Assembly: GCF_964355755.1 (NCBI RefSeq)
Contig: NC_092675.1
Location: 12,167,312-12,231,311 of the forward strand
Length of the DNA stretch: 64,000 nucleotides
Source of the DNA: Antedon mediterranea
Taxonomy: Eukaryota > Echinodermata > Crinoidea > Comatulida > Antedonidae
Direction: 5' to 3'
Below the pieces are notes generated by a model, which saw nothing but the letters and a program-made list of their open reading frames with translations, was not told where the DNA came from and searched no databases. Position numbers and translations under genes: made by a program. Positions 23,863-35,538 of this stretch are shown piece by piece; position 1 is the first letter of the stretch; each line of letters begins with the position of its first letter.

Positions 23863-26800
23863 CAGTTGAGACGCAGAGTGCTCAAATGACCGTTAAATCG
23901 CTAATTTCCCCCTGCGCATGCGCCATTTTTATACCAGGAAGTAGAAATTGTTTACACTTAGCGACGAACCGCGATGAATTTTTGCATGGAAGAGCCTTCA
24001 GAAATCCAGTAAAATTTCACCAATCAGGAACCTAATTCACTTGCCAAATATAGAAAGAATCTTCCCGCCGACATTTTTTCATATAAAGGACGGACATTTA
24101 AATCGGAGTCCATTTTTCGAAATCGTAGCTGTCGAGGGCTCACGTGAGGTAAGTTTTGATTCTGGTTTGTTTTGGTTTGAAACAAACCAGCCGATTTTGT
24201 CTTCACAAGCCAAAATTAGTAACATTCTAGTATGTGTTCAATACATATTCTGAGAAAGATTTGGCTCTGTTCATTTTATTAGAGAACTATTAAAATTTAG
24301 TGCAAGTTGAGTAGTCACTTTTTTCGGGCCGCCTACATCTTTGTATGTATTCCTTAGCTATATCGTAGATAGCGCCTGTGCTTTATCAGATCAATCTTTA
24401 CCAATCACGGGGCTTTGGTTTGACATATTAGGTTTTGATCGACTATTTATTGATTATCATGCAATTATAATGTTATTTGAAGTTATATTTTGTGGAAATT
24501 TGTAATTATAAACGGAATAAAATACATTGAGATTTCGGTCTGTATATAGAAATAGGGCCGGCCTACTGTAACTAGGGCTAGCTAGGCCGATCTGTTTTGA
24601 AGTTTCCTATATAGTTATTTCGTACGGATTGAACTATTAGTAATTACCCTATGCTATTGGAACTAAATTTGTAATTTTTTATTATACGCACCTAGGCCTA
24701 GTGGTTTACGATGAAATCGGTCGCGTCTGAAATCGGTCGCGTTTGAAATCGGTCGCAAAAACTTCCGGTAGTTTGTATGGCGCGCCGCTAGAGCTATACG
24801 TTTGAAATCGGTCGCGTTTGAATTCGGTCGTGCTATTTTGTATGGAGCGAGATGCATGCTAGCGGGATTTACATTTTCTTCGTTTATAGTCTAGATTTAA
24901 TTGATATTTTTTAGGAACCAGATTATTTATGTGGATATTTTTTATTTTGATTAATAAATATTTATTATCAATCATTTTTTTTTATTTTACAGGTCTTGGA
25001 GAAGGACTGTGTCTTTTCAAAATGGCCATTTCTAAACACGTTTAAATATTTTATTAGGCATAATACAGTATAATAATTTACCTCTATTTTATTATGTACT
25101 GTAATTAATATATTATACTGTATATAGAGAATATACGTCTGTGTCTTTTATTAATATTATGCAAACAATTACGTAAAAGAGAACAATTTATTTAAAAACA
25201 AAATGTTACAATGTATAGCCCGTAAAGCCAGCGTATCCATTTTTATACTTATGCATAATGTGGCAGATATCATATCTATATATTGGACCACCTTATTTTA
25301 ATTTCTATTTTATTTATGTCCGTACGTTATGTAGGATTAAGTGTAGGCCTATAACGATTATTGTTGAGGAAAATCACGTGTATATTTTATTTCTAATGTT
25401 TAGGCCTAAAATAGTTTCTAGTAAAAATGATTATTTTATATGCGGATTGTTAAAAGACGAGTTACTGAAATAAACCCCGAAATAGGCCATATCGTGTATG
25501 CGCCTTCTATGATCGTGCAGACGTTAACTGCACGTTATTTTGCTGACGGGGATTACCTAAAAAACACGCACGATCGATGACGTATAGGCCTATTACTAAT
25601 AACCATACGTTTGAAACATCTATAGGCCTGCACGTGTTTTTGTGAAACATAGTTCCATAGGCCTACTGTATAGGTCCGGTAGATTGATTTATAACGGCAT
25701 ATTATTTTATTAGTATTATCCTGAAACCATGCTCATGTAAGAGTGGCGGATATCGAACGTAACAATCATCGTCATACATCATCTTCCTTTATCATAAACC
25801 TCATTGAGCTGGTATCCACTTGCAGGTATAGAACTAGTTTCGTAATTAACTGCGATTAAAAACTACGCAATAGGCGCGTCTACTTGTTTAATATTAAATT
25901 ATTTCAACATTTAAAAAAATCTAATCTTTTCAAAAACTTAAATAATATTCAATAACACTTTTAAAAAACGATTTTCTAAACAAACACATTACAATTATTC
26001 ATTGACACCTGTAAGATAAAATGAAAACACAAATTATTTATAAATAACGAGATAAATATTTATATTTACTGTACTAAAAAAATAATAACGATCGAGGTAA
26101 AAAAATTGTTAATACTATTAGAAATTCTATATTCAAAATGTATCTAGTGAGTCCCATGCAAAATAGCGCGACCGATTTCAAACGCGACCGATTTCAGACT
26201 TGACCGATTTCATCTGACACCGGCCTAGTCAGCTGTAGAGCATACTATCTAGGCCTAGATGTCTGCTTACTGTTGTGAACCAACTTTCATGTGCATTTAC
26301 TACGCCAATTTATATCAAGTTTAATATGTGTGCTATGTAAATAAGTTATAGACCTATATGATATATTTGATTTTATTTAATAATATAATAATTAGATTTG
26401 TTTGCCTTAGAATAGTATAAAAATAGTATTTTTATATGCATTATAATTTTGAAAGTATTTATGCCAATACTTTGCCATAAAAAAATAAAAACATCTCGTT
26501 ACATTCTGCATTGTCTAGGATTAATTTCAATAATAATAATAATATAGGTGCTATTTAAAAACAAAAATTTAAGAAATTTCAGCAGGTGACTGGTTTCTGT
26601 TTTGTTTTTATATTCAATTTCCATTTTATTGGAAATTACTTAATCCAAACTAATTTAAATAAGTTTATAAACCAGTATTTGTTCCAGTTATATTGCCGTA
26701 TAGTGCATAATAATTACAGTATATTTATATTATTTATTTTATCAGCATTTAACTTCTATCTAGTCTTTTTAAATGTTATCGTATTTATGTTTAAATTCAT

Positions 26801-27719
26801 GCTGCATAATTGTATTAGGTTTAAATGTTTCTCAGTTCTTCAAAAAATACCAAAAGATTCAGTTAAAATTACACTTACACTTTTAATCTTTTATAACTCT
26901 ACCAGAATCATTTTGGTATAATTTAGGATAGTTTGTTAATGATAATTTTTATTTTACAACAGTTATGAGTTGAAATAAAATAAAGTATAAATTTTAAAAA
27001 TTCTTCTTTGTGTTTTATTTTTATTATGTAGTTTTTGAAGAATTTGTGGTGTGATGATTGCAGTGATGGATTGTGCATTGTAAATTAATATTATTAATTA
27101 ATAACAATAATAAATGGAATTTAAAATTAAATCACATAAATACAGTCGGACCTTAAAAGTTTTTATTAAAAGCAGTCTGGTTCCCCTACGACTAATGCCA
27201 TGATGTTATTTTAAGCCGTCTGGTGCTGTAAGGCTATTGCCATTACGTCATTTCTCTCGTCGGAATGGCTGCTATTTTAGAATTCATTCGCTTCACTCAA
27301 ACGAATCCAGCCGTTTTTTTCTTCAAGAGAGTTTAACGATTTCCTTTGGTAGAAATGTTTGGAATATATATATTTACGTCATATACCTAAAATCTGTGAC
27401 TGTTCATACGATTTTCAGTGAGTTATTAAATTTTTTTTCGACTAAAGTTACTCATCACTACGCCAGTCGCCGCTAGCCTACGCTAAGGTCGCCACAAACT
27501 TTCACTTGGCTAGGTTAAATATGATCGAATTTTTGAATTCTATACAGGTAAAATCCCTTAAATATTATTTATAAATACAAAATACCCTGTAAATCGTTAA
27601 TAAAATCTCATAATTTTACACGGAAATTCAGAACTTTTTTCTCTCGATCGAAGGTAGCAATGGCGGCGATTCAAATTTCGAGATTGTGATAATTTTGAGG
27701 TCACGCTGCGTCTCGACTG
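23863..27719. mobile_element. 3.86-kb TIR element with TAAT duplications
   Basis: The left end CAGTTGAGACGCAGAGTG and the right end (reverse complement CAGTCGAGACGCAGCGTG) form terminal inverted repeats. TAAT flanks both sides (859-862 and 720-723 of the respective kilobases), so a 4-bp target duplication is supported. It is interrupted by a foldback element at 24710-26214, so its own length is about 2.35 kb. No transposase was recognised; a 70-codon frame at 24041-24253 is without motifs. Superfamily not assigned. Confidence 0.75.
24710..26214. mobile_element. Foldback element FB-a, arms of GAAATCGGTCGCGTTT units
   Basis: The left arm (24710-24845) starts GATGAAATCGGTCGCGTCTG and repeats GAAATCGGTCGCGTTT about five times, with a gap of unrelated sequence. 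The right arm (26166-26214) is its reverse complement, ending GACCGATTTCATC. The interior is AT-rich and non-coding. The architecture (inverted arms made of ~15-16-bp tandem units) matches sea-urchin TU foldback elements. It lies inside the TAAT-flanked element. No target duplication is clear. Confidence 0.75.
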
Positions 27720-28149
27720 TAATGGTATCGATAAAGAATGATATCAGTAGTAGAACTTATTCATATGGTGTCATTGAATGTTATGCCTATGATTCTCATA
27801 ATTGTATTATAAACACTGTTGGCAGTACAGTATGGGTATGAATCTTTAATAATTTCTCACTTCGACATTATTTGCAGTAGGCTTCTCTCTTTTTTTGTAA
27901 TAGTTGATGTTTCTCTGTATATGGCCAATCTTTGTTATATTTGAAAATTGTATTTACTTTTTTTCAGCTGGAATCATGGAATAAAATGTGTACAAATTTA
28001 TTATATACAATGAATATTACATCTACCGGTATGCTATCATAGGATTATCTAGAATTGTCACCATTTCACAGTACTGTATTTAGCACAAATTGAAAATTTT
28101 TTGGCTAAATGCAACACACATTTTTTTTTTTTTAAAGCAACTTTGTAGA

Positions 28150-28440
28150 CCCGGGTTAGATATTTATCAATTGACTATGTATTTATGTGAGTGTTATCCA
28201 CTCTGTTATTTAGTAATAGTATGCTCTCTCAGTGTGGGTCTCTCAGTCACAGGTAAACAATCCAGAACCTCTGAACAAATTCAGCATAGGGCGCTGCATA
28301 TTATCTAGCTATCATCAGGCCATGACACTGGTTTACTCAAACTCTCCAAGAATCTCTCTTGCAAGAATGACTTTATCAAATTAAAATACCCATCCCATAG
28401 ATTAAATGAGTTACTTCCCCCCAAGTTGCACATCAAATAC
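28150..28440 (+). pseudogene. Decayed LINE RT fragment
   Basis: Broken frames give EQIQHRALHII and, after a shift, HRLNELLPPK. These resemble the thumb region of CR1-group RTs (..QiQkRALriI.. and ..HRLh.LLP..). There are stops between the blocks. It ends where the TACCGTAT element begins. A weak call. Confidence 0.4.
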
Positions 28441-28532
28441 TAGCTCCAGTCCCACTATTGGTTTTTCCAAAGGGACACTGTATTGATTGATGGAAAGTGC
28501 CTGTTTCCAGTCACCTTTGGGGTCAAACCTAT

Positions 28533-29443
28533 TACCGTATATTTCGGTGTATAAGTCGCACCTGTGTATAAGACGCACCCCCTAACTGAGAGTAAAATAT
28601 CGGTATTTTTTATATCGTCGATGTATAAGACGCACCTTATTTTTCATCAAAACCATGTTTTTTTAAATTGTAATCAATATTATTGTAATAATATATTTTT
28701 TTATATCTACAACGGCGTCCTTTATTTAGGTTTTTTCATACCTAGGCTCGGCCGCGCCCAGCCTCAACAAGTTCTTTCTAACTTGTTATTCATGAGTTTC
28801 GCCGCAACATCGAGTGCATGACCGTGTGTGTAACACGTACGTGTGTGGGCTAGCCTCGCTCGATCATTTCGAGAGGGCGCACGTTTTCACGGACAATCGT
28901 ATTCGATTAGTATCTATGTATCCGAGAAGTGTATACGCTAGGTCCATGCTATAATCAACTGGAGAATATACTAATCGAATACCGTACACCATGTGGCCGC
29001 CAAGAAGGGCTTGCGCTAGGCTAGGGGTACGGCGGTCGTGCGTATAACTATAAATACACCATGTGGCCGCCAAGAAAGGGCTTGCGCTGGGGGTACGACG
29101 ATCGTGCGTATAACTACTGTATAAATAAATACTATTCCAATCGTACGTAAACGTTTACAAATGAAATTTTATCGGAGCGCCATAATGAACAAATCTTTTC
29201 ATCATATTTAGTATAACATCATGCTAAAATGCCTTGAAAACTAGGCAGAAGCAGGTTGCCGTTACGTTAGTTAGTTACTGTAGCTAGGCCTAACCTAGCA
29301 AACGAGGTGACGATAGCCTAAGGCCTAGGCCTATGTACAATCTGTGTGGTGAGGCATTTATGTTCGGTGTATAAGACGCACCCTTAATTTAGAGGTCAAA
29401 TTTGCGTGTCAAAAGTGCGACTTATACACCGAAATATACGGTA
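28533..29443 (-). mobile_element. TACCGTAT element, copy 3 (911 bp, both ends)
   Basis: Bounded by TACCGTATATTTCGGTGTAT and its exact inverse, with TA at each edge. It is the reverse complement of 21153-22060 over its length, but with a single right end, so it represents the undoubled form. No transposase; the 85-codon frame is shared with copy 2 only because the DNA is shared. Confidence 0.85.
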
Positions 29444-29597
29444 TTTTAACTGCTCCCAGCTTGTGTATAAAAAAAGAGAAAATAGTGAATGAAAAGTTCT
29501 ACTGGATGTCCTATTATTAATGAAACGGACACCGTTTTTTAAAAATCAGTAGCTAATCAGATGGGCAGAAGTTTGCTTTATAGGGATCAATATCTGA

Positions 29598-30597
29598 GGG
29601 TATGTTCAGACCTACGGAGTTATGCTTTCGTATCACAGCCAAGGTCATATATTTTAATGAGCGTTGTAAGAGCAAAGTGTTCAGATTCATTACAATGAAG
29701 TTGCGTTACAAACGGATATGATGTCACTCGTTGGAGATTAACCAAACTCTAAACGCACGCATAGACCTACCTTCGTTGTTATTAAAAGTAGTAGTGGTTG
29801 GTTTAGGAGTTACAGGCCTAGACCGAACACTTGGGCTCGGCATTATCGATTGGTTGTCAGGCATACCAACCAGCCGATCGTTTTGGGGTTTGGGTTTATA
29901 TTTGGTCTATGACCTAAAATATCATTTATGGCAGAAAATGTTCAAATCCCGTACTTGCACCGGCTCCAGATTTATTTACTCGGTCTTTCGCCGCTTTATC
30001 GACGACCCCTTCAAATTCGTTTGGATATTAAATCCTTCTTTATGAGGATGGCCCATCTGCTAACGTGTCCGCCATCTCGTTGAACACAGACATCTTGTTC
30101 CCGGTGGCGCTTTTACGCCAGTTTTTCACTTCCAACCGATCTCTGAACTCAGGGCTTCCCCACAATGAAATAAGGTATTTTACTTCGGTTTCTCGCCAAT
30201 GCGCACGCTTCGATGACATTTTAAATTAATTAATATAATAATATTATTATTAATTATAATACTGTATAGTGTAACAACAAAAGGTATGATTTTTTCGCAC
30301 GTTCACCGATCACAACAAATGGATCAGCTTGGCTATACGATGAGGAGCACATGTCACGATGTGATGTGGCGAATATTGTGATTTGATTGGCTAGATATCT
30401 AACCTAGGTCATATTCATTGATGCGTGACTTTCGTATTGTAAGCGACGTCAACTAAACTCATACCTTGAGCTTTCGTAGCGTACGAAATATCAGTGTCGT
30501 ACGAGGTGGCTTCCACTAATCTTTTCCTGGTTCAGACCTATGGACTTGTACGCCACGTACAATACGAAAGCATAACTCCGTAGGTCTGAACAGGCCC
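29598..30597. mobile_element. 1000-bp Harbinger-like element, 3-bp TGA duplication
   Basis: The ends GGGTATGTTCAGACCTACGG and (inverse) GGGCCTGTTCAGACCTACGG continue inward to CTTTCGTA. TGA flanks both sides (29595-29597, 30598-30600). GGG/GGGCC ends with a 3-bp duplication fit PIF/Harbinger, as does the internal SANT/Myb-like relic on the minus strand. No transposase ORF, hence non-autonomous. It sits at the left edge of foldback element FB-b. Confidence 0.8.
30040..30219 (-). pseudogene. SANT/Myb-like protein relic of the Harbinger-like element
   Basis: An ATG at 30219 opens 59 codons: MSSKRAHWRETEVKYLISLW, then VKNWRKSATGNKMSVFNEMA and a stop at 30040. The W..E....Lw..W..x..f...E spacing matches the SANT/Myb-like (trihelix) domain of the second Harbinger protein. 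Beyond the stop, another frame continues with AKDRVNKSGAGAS and FEHF, as expected for the domain's third helix, so the gene was truncated by a frameshift. In intact PIF/Harbinger elements the Myb-like protein helps the transposase bind DNA and enter the nucleus. Confidence 0.65.
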
Positions 30598-30608
30598 TGA
30601 GAGATACA

Positions 30609-32425
30609 GTATATTTACTCTAGTAGCTACAGTAGATCAACTTTCGTATGCACTTTGAGGTCCAGAGAATTTGACTTCAGAAATTGGTTTAGGTTGGTCA
30701 AACAATCAATTTTGGCTTGGTTTACACATTTTGAAAATGTGGCGAAAGGTCAAAGGGTCAGGGTGAAAGGTTATAACACCAAACACGTCCAACATGTCCT
30801 TAAATCTCGACAACCACTGGTGACAGCAAGGTAATTTTGGTCTCAAATTGATCAGATATACATTTATATTCAGTCTAATGGGACATTTTAGTAAAAAATG
30901 ACCGGAAATGCCATTTCTGACCTTTGACCCACAACCCAGGGCATGTATGTATCTCCGTAACTACTGGTCGTAGACACTTGAATTTGGTCTTAAACTGTTC
31001 GAAATATAGATTTTGTTATTTGTTACACATTTTTAAAAATGTTACAAAAGGTCAAAGAGTCAGGGTCAAGGATTATATGAAGAATTATAAATAGCTACTT
31101 GTATCTTGGCAACCACTGGTCGCAGCAAGTCAATGTTGGTCTCAAAATGTTCAGAAGGCATGCATTCATATTCAGTCTAATGGGGCATTTTAGTCAAAAA
31201 TGATCAGAAATGCCCTTCTGACCTTTGACCCACATACCAGGGCATCTTCATATCTCTGTAACTACTGGTCGTAGAAACTTAAATTTGGTATCAAATTGTT
31301 GGAATTTATATACATATATACATTCTTTCTAACAGAAAATTTGGTGAAAAGATGATCAGAAATACTATCAATTACTAATGTTTCAAACAAAAAACATACC
31401 TCTACACAACTTATTCTTATATAAATGGTATGCAGTAACTGATGCTTTAATAAATGGTTTCATTATAGGAATTACAACAAATCCTTTACTGTTTGTAATT
31501 GTACTTTTGCTTATATTAATGCTAGAAAATATTGTTGACCCCCAGTGTACATAATAAAACAATATTTCTGGAGATTTATTATCAATACCACTAGAAACTT
31601 AGGTTTTTTTATTTTTTAAGTACTAAATGCATTGACAATAAAAGCATCAGAAGTTTATTTTAAAATCATGATAAAATCATACTACAACACACTACAGTAC
31701 AGTATATATGTATATTTCCAACAATTTGATACCAAATTTAAGTTTCTAAGACCAGTAGTTACAGAGATGTTAAGATGCCCTGGTATGTGGGTCAAAGGTC
31801 AGAAATGGCATTTCTGATCATTTTTCACTAAAATGTCTCATTAGACTGAATATGAATACATGCCTTCTCAACATTTTGAGACTAAAATTGACTTGCTGCG
31901 ACCAGTGGTTGCCAAGATACAAGTACCTATTTGTGTTTGTTCATATAACCCTTGGCCCTGACCCTTTTACCTTTTGTAACATTTTTCAAAATATGCAACA
32001 AATAAATAAATGTATATTGCGAACATTTTAGGACCTAATTCAAGTGTCTATGACCAGTACTTACGGAGATACATACATGCCCTCTGTAGTGGGTCAAAGG
32101 TCAGAAATGGCATTTCCGGTCATTTTTGACTAAATTGTCCCATTAGACTGAATATAAATGTATACCTTCCGATCAATTTGAGACCAAAATTACCTTGCTG
32201 TGACCAGTGGTTGTCGAGATTTAAGGACCTATTGGTGTTTGATATTATAACCTTTCACCTTGACCTTTTGACCTTTCGCCACATTTTCAAAATGTGTAAC
32301 CAAGCCAAAAATGATTGTTTGACCATCCTAAACCAATTTCTGAAGTCAAATTCTCTGGACCTCAAAGTGCATACGAAAGTTGATCTAGCTACTAGAGTAA
32401 TTAGTTTACTACTGTATATATCTTT
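30609..32425. mobile_element. Foldback element FB-b with ~300-bp repeat units
   Basis: The left arm 30609-31330 and right arm 31710-32425 are long inverted repeats (for example ACTCTAGTAGCTACAGTAG / CTAGCTACTAGAGT and TGCACTTTGAGGTCCAGAGA with its inverse). Each arm contains two ~302-bp units. These carry TGACCTTTGACCCAC, ATGTATCTCCGTAACTACTG and GTCTAATGGGACATTTTAGT with variants. The middle is AT-rich. No coding capacity. Confidence 0.8.
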
Positions 32426-33049
32426 TGATTATAGATGCTTGAAACAACTATAATTATGAGTTGAATGGAATACAAAAATTGTAAAGTAAATTAAAATAAT
32501 AATAAAAAAAAAAGAAATTTGGCCCACTGTAAAACCAATATAATTATCCAGAACTTATAGTAAACAGGTTATTTATTTGTTACTGTTAATCCCATTTGGG
32601 CTGCTAGTGACCTATATTGGGGTATGTTGAACACACAAATGTGAAAACGCCCACAAATGTGAAAACAACCACAAATGTGAAAATGCATCACCCACAAATG
32701 TGAAAACAACCACAAATGTGAAAATGCATCACCCACAATGTGAAAACAAACAAAAATGTAAAAACGCATCACCCACAAATGTGAAAACAGCGCCCATAAA
32801 TGTGAAAATGATCATCGCCCACAAATGTGATAACGCCCACAAATGTAAAAAAAAGAGATATTTTTTCGCCCACAAATGTAAAAAAAATTCAAATCAAATT
32901 CATTGCTAGACCCAAACAAATTTGATCGAGTTAATGTTACTGTATTTATGCATTATATCGAGTTGTTTCAATAATTTTGTATTCACGATACGTCTGTTAG
33001 GGTCGTCGTTAATGCGTTGGATTATTACCATTTGCTGCTCGTTTGTGCG

Positions 33050-33610
33050 ATATTTACATGTAACTCGTTGGTTAAATGTACTGTAAGTAATAGTTCAAGA
33101 CGATATTTGTTATTTGCTGCGCGCATGCACGATACTCCAAGATCAAGGCAATATTATATAATTGTTGCTTGTAGTGTGCAGTTGTTAACTCGTTGGCTTA
33201 CTATTATGTACGTATAGTTCCAAGTCGATTTTCGATGTTTTTTGCGCGCGCACACGATACTACAAGGTCAAGGTTAAATATACCATTGCTACTTGTAGTG
33301 TTTGGTTGTTAACTCGTTGTAATATGTACGTATAGTTCGAAGTCGATGTTCGATTCGATGTTTTTTGCGAACGATACTACAAGGTCAATGTCATACTATT
33401 GCTGCTTGTATGTAGTATTTTGTTGTTAACTCGTTGTCTTACTGTTATGTAGGTATAGTTCCAAGTCGATGTTCGATGTTTTTTGCGCGCGCACACGACA
33501 CTACAAGGTCAAGGCTATATATACCATTGCTACTTGTAGTGTTTGGTTGTAACTCGTTGCCTTACTGTTATGTACGTTATAGTTCCAAGTCGATGTTCGA
33601 TTCGATGTAC
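33050..33610. repeat. FB-c inner left satellite, ~125-bp units
   Basis: About five units, each with TAACTCGTTG, TTATGTACGTATAGTTCCAA, GTCGATGTTCGATG, GCGCGCGCACACGA, CTACAAGGTCAAGG and ATTGCTACTTGTAGTG. Lengths vary because small blocks are missing in some units. Confidence 0.8.
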
Positions 33611-33627
33611 ATTTAATCATTAACAAG

Positions 33628-33790
33628 ATATCTTAGTTTTAAATAGAGCTATCTTAGTTTTAAATAGAGATATCTTAGTTTTAAATAGAGATATTTTAGT
33701 TTTAAATAGAGATATCTTAGTTTTAAATAGAGATATCTTAGTTTTAAATAGAGATATCTTAGTTTTAAATAGAGATATCTTAGTTAATCG
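33628..33790. repeat. 21-bp minisatellite in the FB-c centre
   Basis: Eight units of AGTTTTAAATAGAGATATCTT, with one CTATCTT and one ATTTTAG variant. Confidence 0.9.
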
Positions 33791-34254
33791 ACTACATACT
33801 TACAGTTCCGTCGGTAATCACTACAGTTTTAAAAATTGAAGTTAATTTATGTTATTAAACACCATCATTTTACAGAAGTTTAGGTTTAGGTTTAAACAAG
33901 AAATTTTTCTTACAAAAAACACCGCTCGACTTTTTTGACGTAACAGTTTTAATTATCAACTGGAAAACTATTAGTTTTATGTTGCACCAAAAAAATACAT
34001 ACACAATTAGTATAAATACCTTTAGTTTGTTTATGTATTTTTTGGTTAACGAAAAGTAATAATTTTCCAGTTAATTATATTCGGAACCAGGTGAATTTAT
34101 TTAATAGTTTTTTATTTTTCTGTTGTCATTATATGATATTTTTTTAACTAGCTTATCAATCAATTAGTTGAATCAAACAATCTACTTTTACTTCAGAACA
34201 AAGTCCATGGCTTACTGATGTATAGAACAAACGTATAATTTTAAACTAAACTAT

Positions 34255-34960
34255 AGTACTTTGCATATTCCGGTGTAGGGGCGGAACAGTAAGCCAACGA
34301 GTTAACAACCAAATACTACAAGTAGCAATGGTGTATAGCCTTGACCTTGTAGTATCGTGTGCGTGCGCAGAAAACATCGAACATCGACTTGGAACTATAC
34401 GTACATAACAGTAAGCCAACAAGTTAACAACTACACACCACAAGCAACAATAATATAATAATTATGGCCTTGACCTTTTAGCATCGTGTGCGCGTGCAAA
34501 AAACATCGAACATCGACTTGGAACTATACGTACATAACAATAAACCAACGAGTTAACAACCACACACTATAAGTAGCAATAGAAAATATGACCTTGACCT
34601 TGTAGTATCGTGCGCAAAAAACATCGAATCGACCATCAACTTGGAACTATACGTACATAACAGTAAGCCAACGAGTTAACAACCAAACACCATAAGTAGC
34701 AATGGTATATATGATCTTGACCTTGTAGAATCGTGTGCGCGCGCGCAAAAGACATCGGACATCGACTTGGAACTACACGTACATAATAGTAAACCAACGA
34801 GTTAACAACTACACACTACAAGCAAAAATGATATAATATTGCCTTGCCCTTGAAGTATCGTGCACGCGCGCAGCAAATAACAAATATCGTCTTGAACTAT
34901 TACGTACATTAAACCAACGAGTTAACAATGTTAACAATGCAAATATCGCGCGCACAAGCA
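34255..34960. repeat. FB-c inner right satellite, ~125-bp units
   Basis: About six units in inverse orientation to 33050-33610 (CAACGAGTTAACAACC, CTTGACCTTGTAGTATCGTG, AACATCGAACATCGACTTGG, AACTATACGTACATAACAGT). Confidence 0.8.
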
Positions 34961-35538
34961 GCAAAATAGTAATAATCCAACGCGATAACTACGACCCTAA
35001 CAGACGTATCATGAACACAACTCAATTATAATCATGATATATTAACTCGGAAAAATTGTTTTGAGTCTTGCACTAAATTTGATTTGATTTTTTTTTTTGA
35101 CATTTGTGGGCGAAAAAGTCTCTCTTTTTTTTTTACATTTGTTGTGGGCGATGATCGTTTTCACATTTGTGGGCGCTGTTTATTACATTTGTGGGTGATG
35201 CGTTTTCACATTTGTGGTTGTTTTCACATTGTGGGTGAAGTGTTTTCACATTTGTGGTCGTTTTCACATTTGTGGGTGATACGTTTTCACATTTGTGGTC
35301 GTTTTCACATTTGTGGTCGTTTTCACATTTGTGGGTTCAACAGGGTACCTGTACAGTACAGCCACAGTGACTTGAATTAACATTCTTGGTTTGGTGACCA
35401 GATGCTTTTAGCACAGTTCAGTTAAAATATTGAAAGGCTACTATATTAAACCAGTTTACACTCTAAACTGAGAGAGCAACAAAATTTATCACCAACTGTG
35501 GAATTTTCAAAGGAAACTGCCATGTTTCTTATTTTTAG

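Larger units (their letters stand above)
32625..35342. mobile_element. Foldback element FB-c (2718 bp), two-tier arms, GGGTA duplication
   Basis: Terminal TGTTGAAC and its inverse are flanked by GGGTA on both sides (32620-32624, 35343-35347). Outer arms (32630-32885; 35098-35341) are tandem CCACAAATGTGAAAACG-type units, about ten or more per side. Next comes an inverted ~130-bp non-repetitive block. Inner arms are ~125-bp satellites (33050-33610; 34255-34960) in inverse orientation. The centre holds a 21-bp minisatellite. No transposase. This is a whole-element palindrome. Confidence 0.85.

Noticed and set aside
21772-28821. An 85-codon ORF conserved in two places
   Set aside because: It is conserved only because both copies of the TACCGTAT element share DNA; it has no domain and is absent from the truncated copy.
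32569-35380. His/Cys-rich repeating frames (for example HICGCFHIVG) resembling zinc-binding repeats
   Set aside because: They arise from CACATTTGTGGG units of the FB-c arms.
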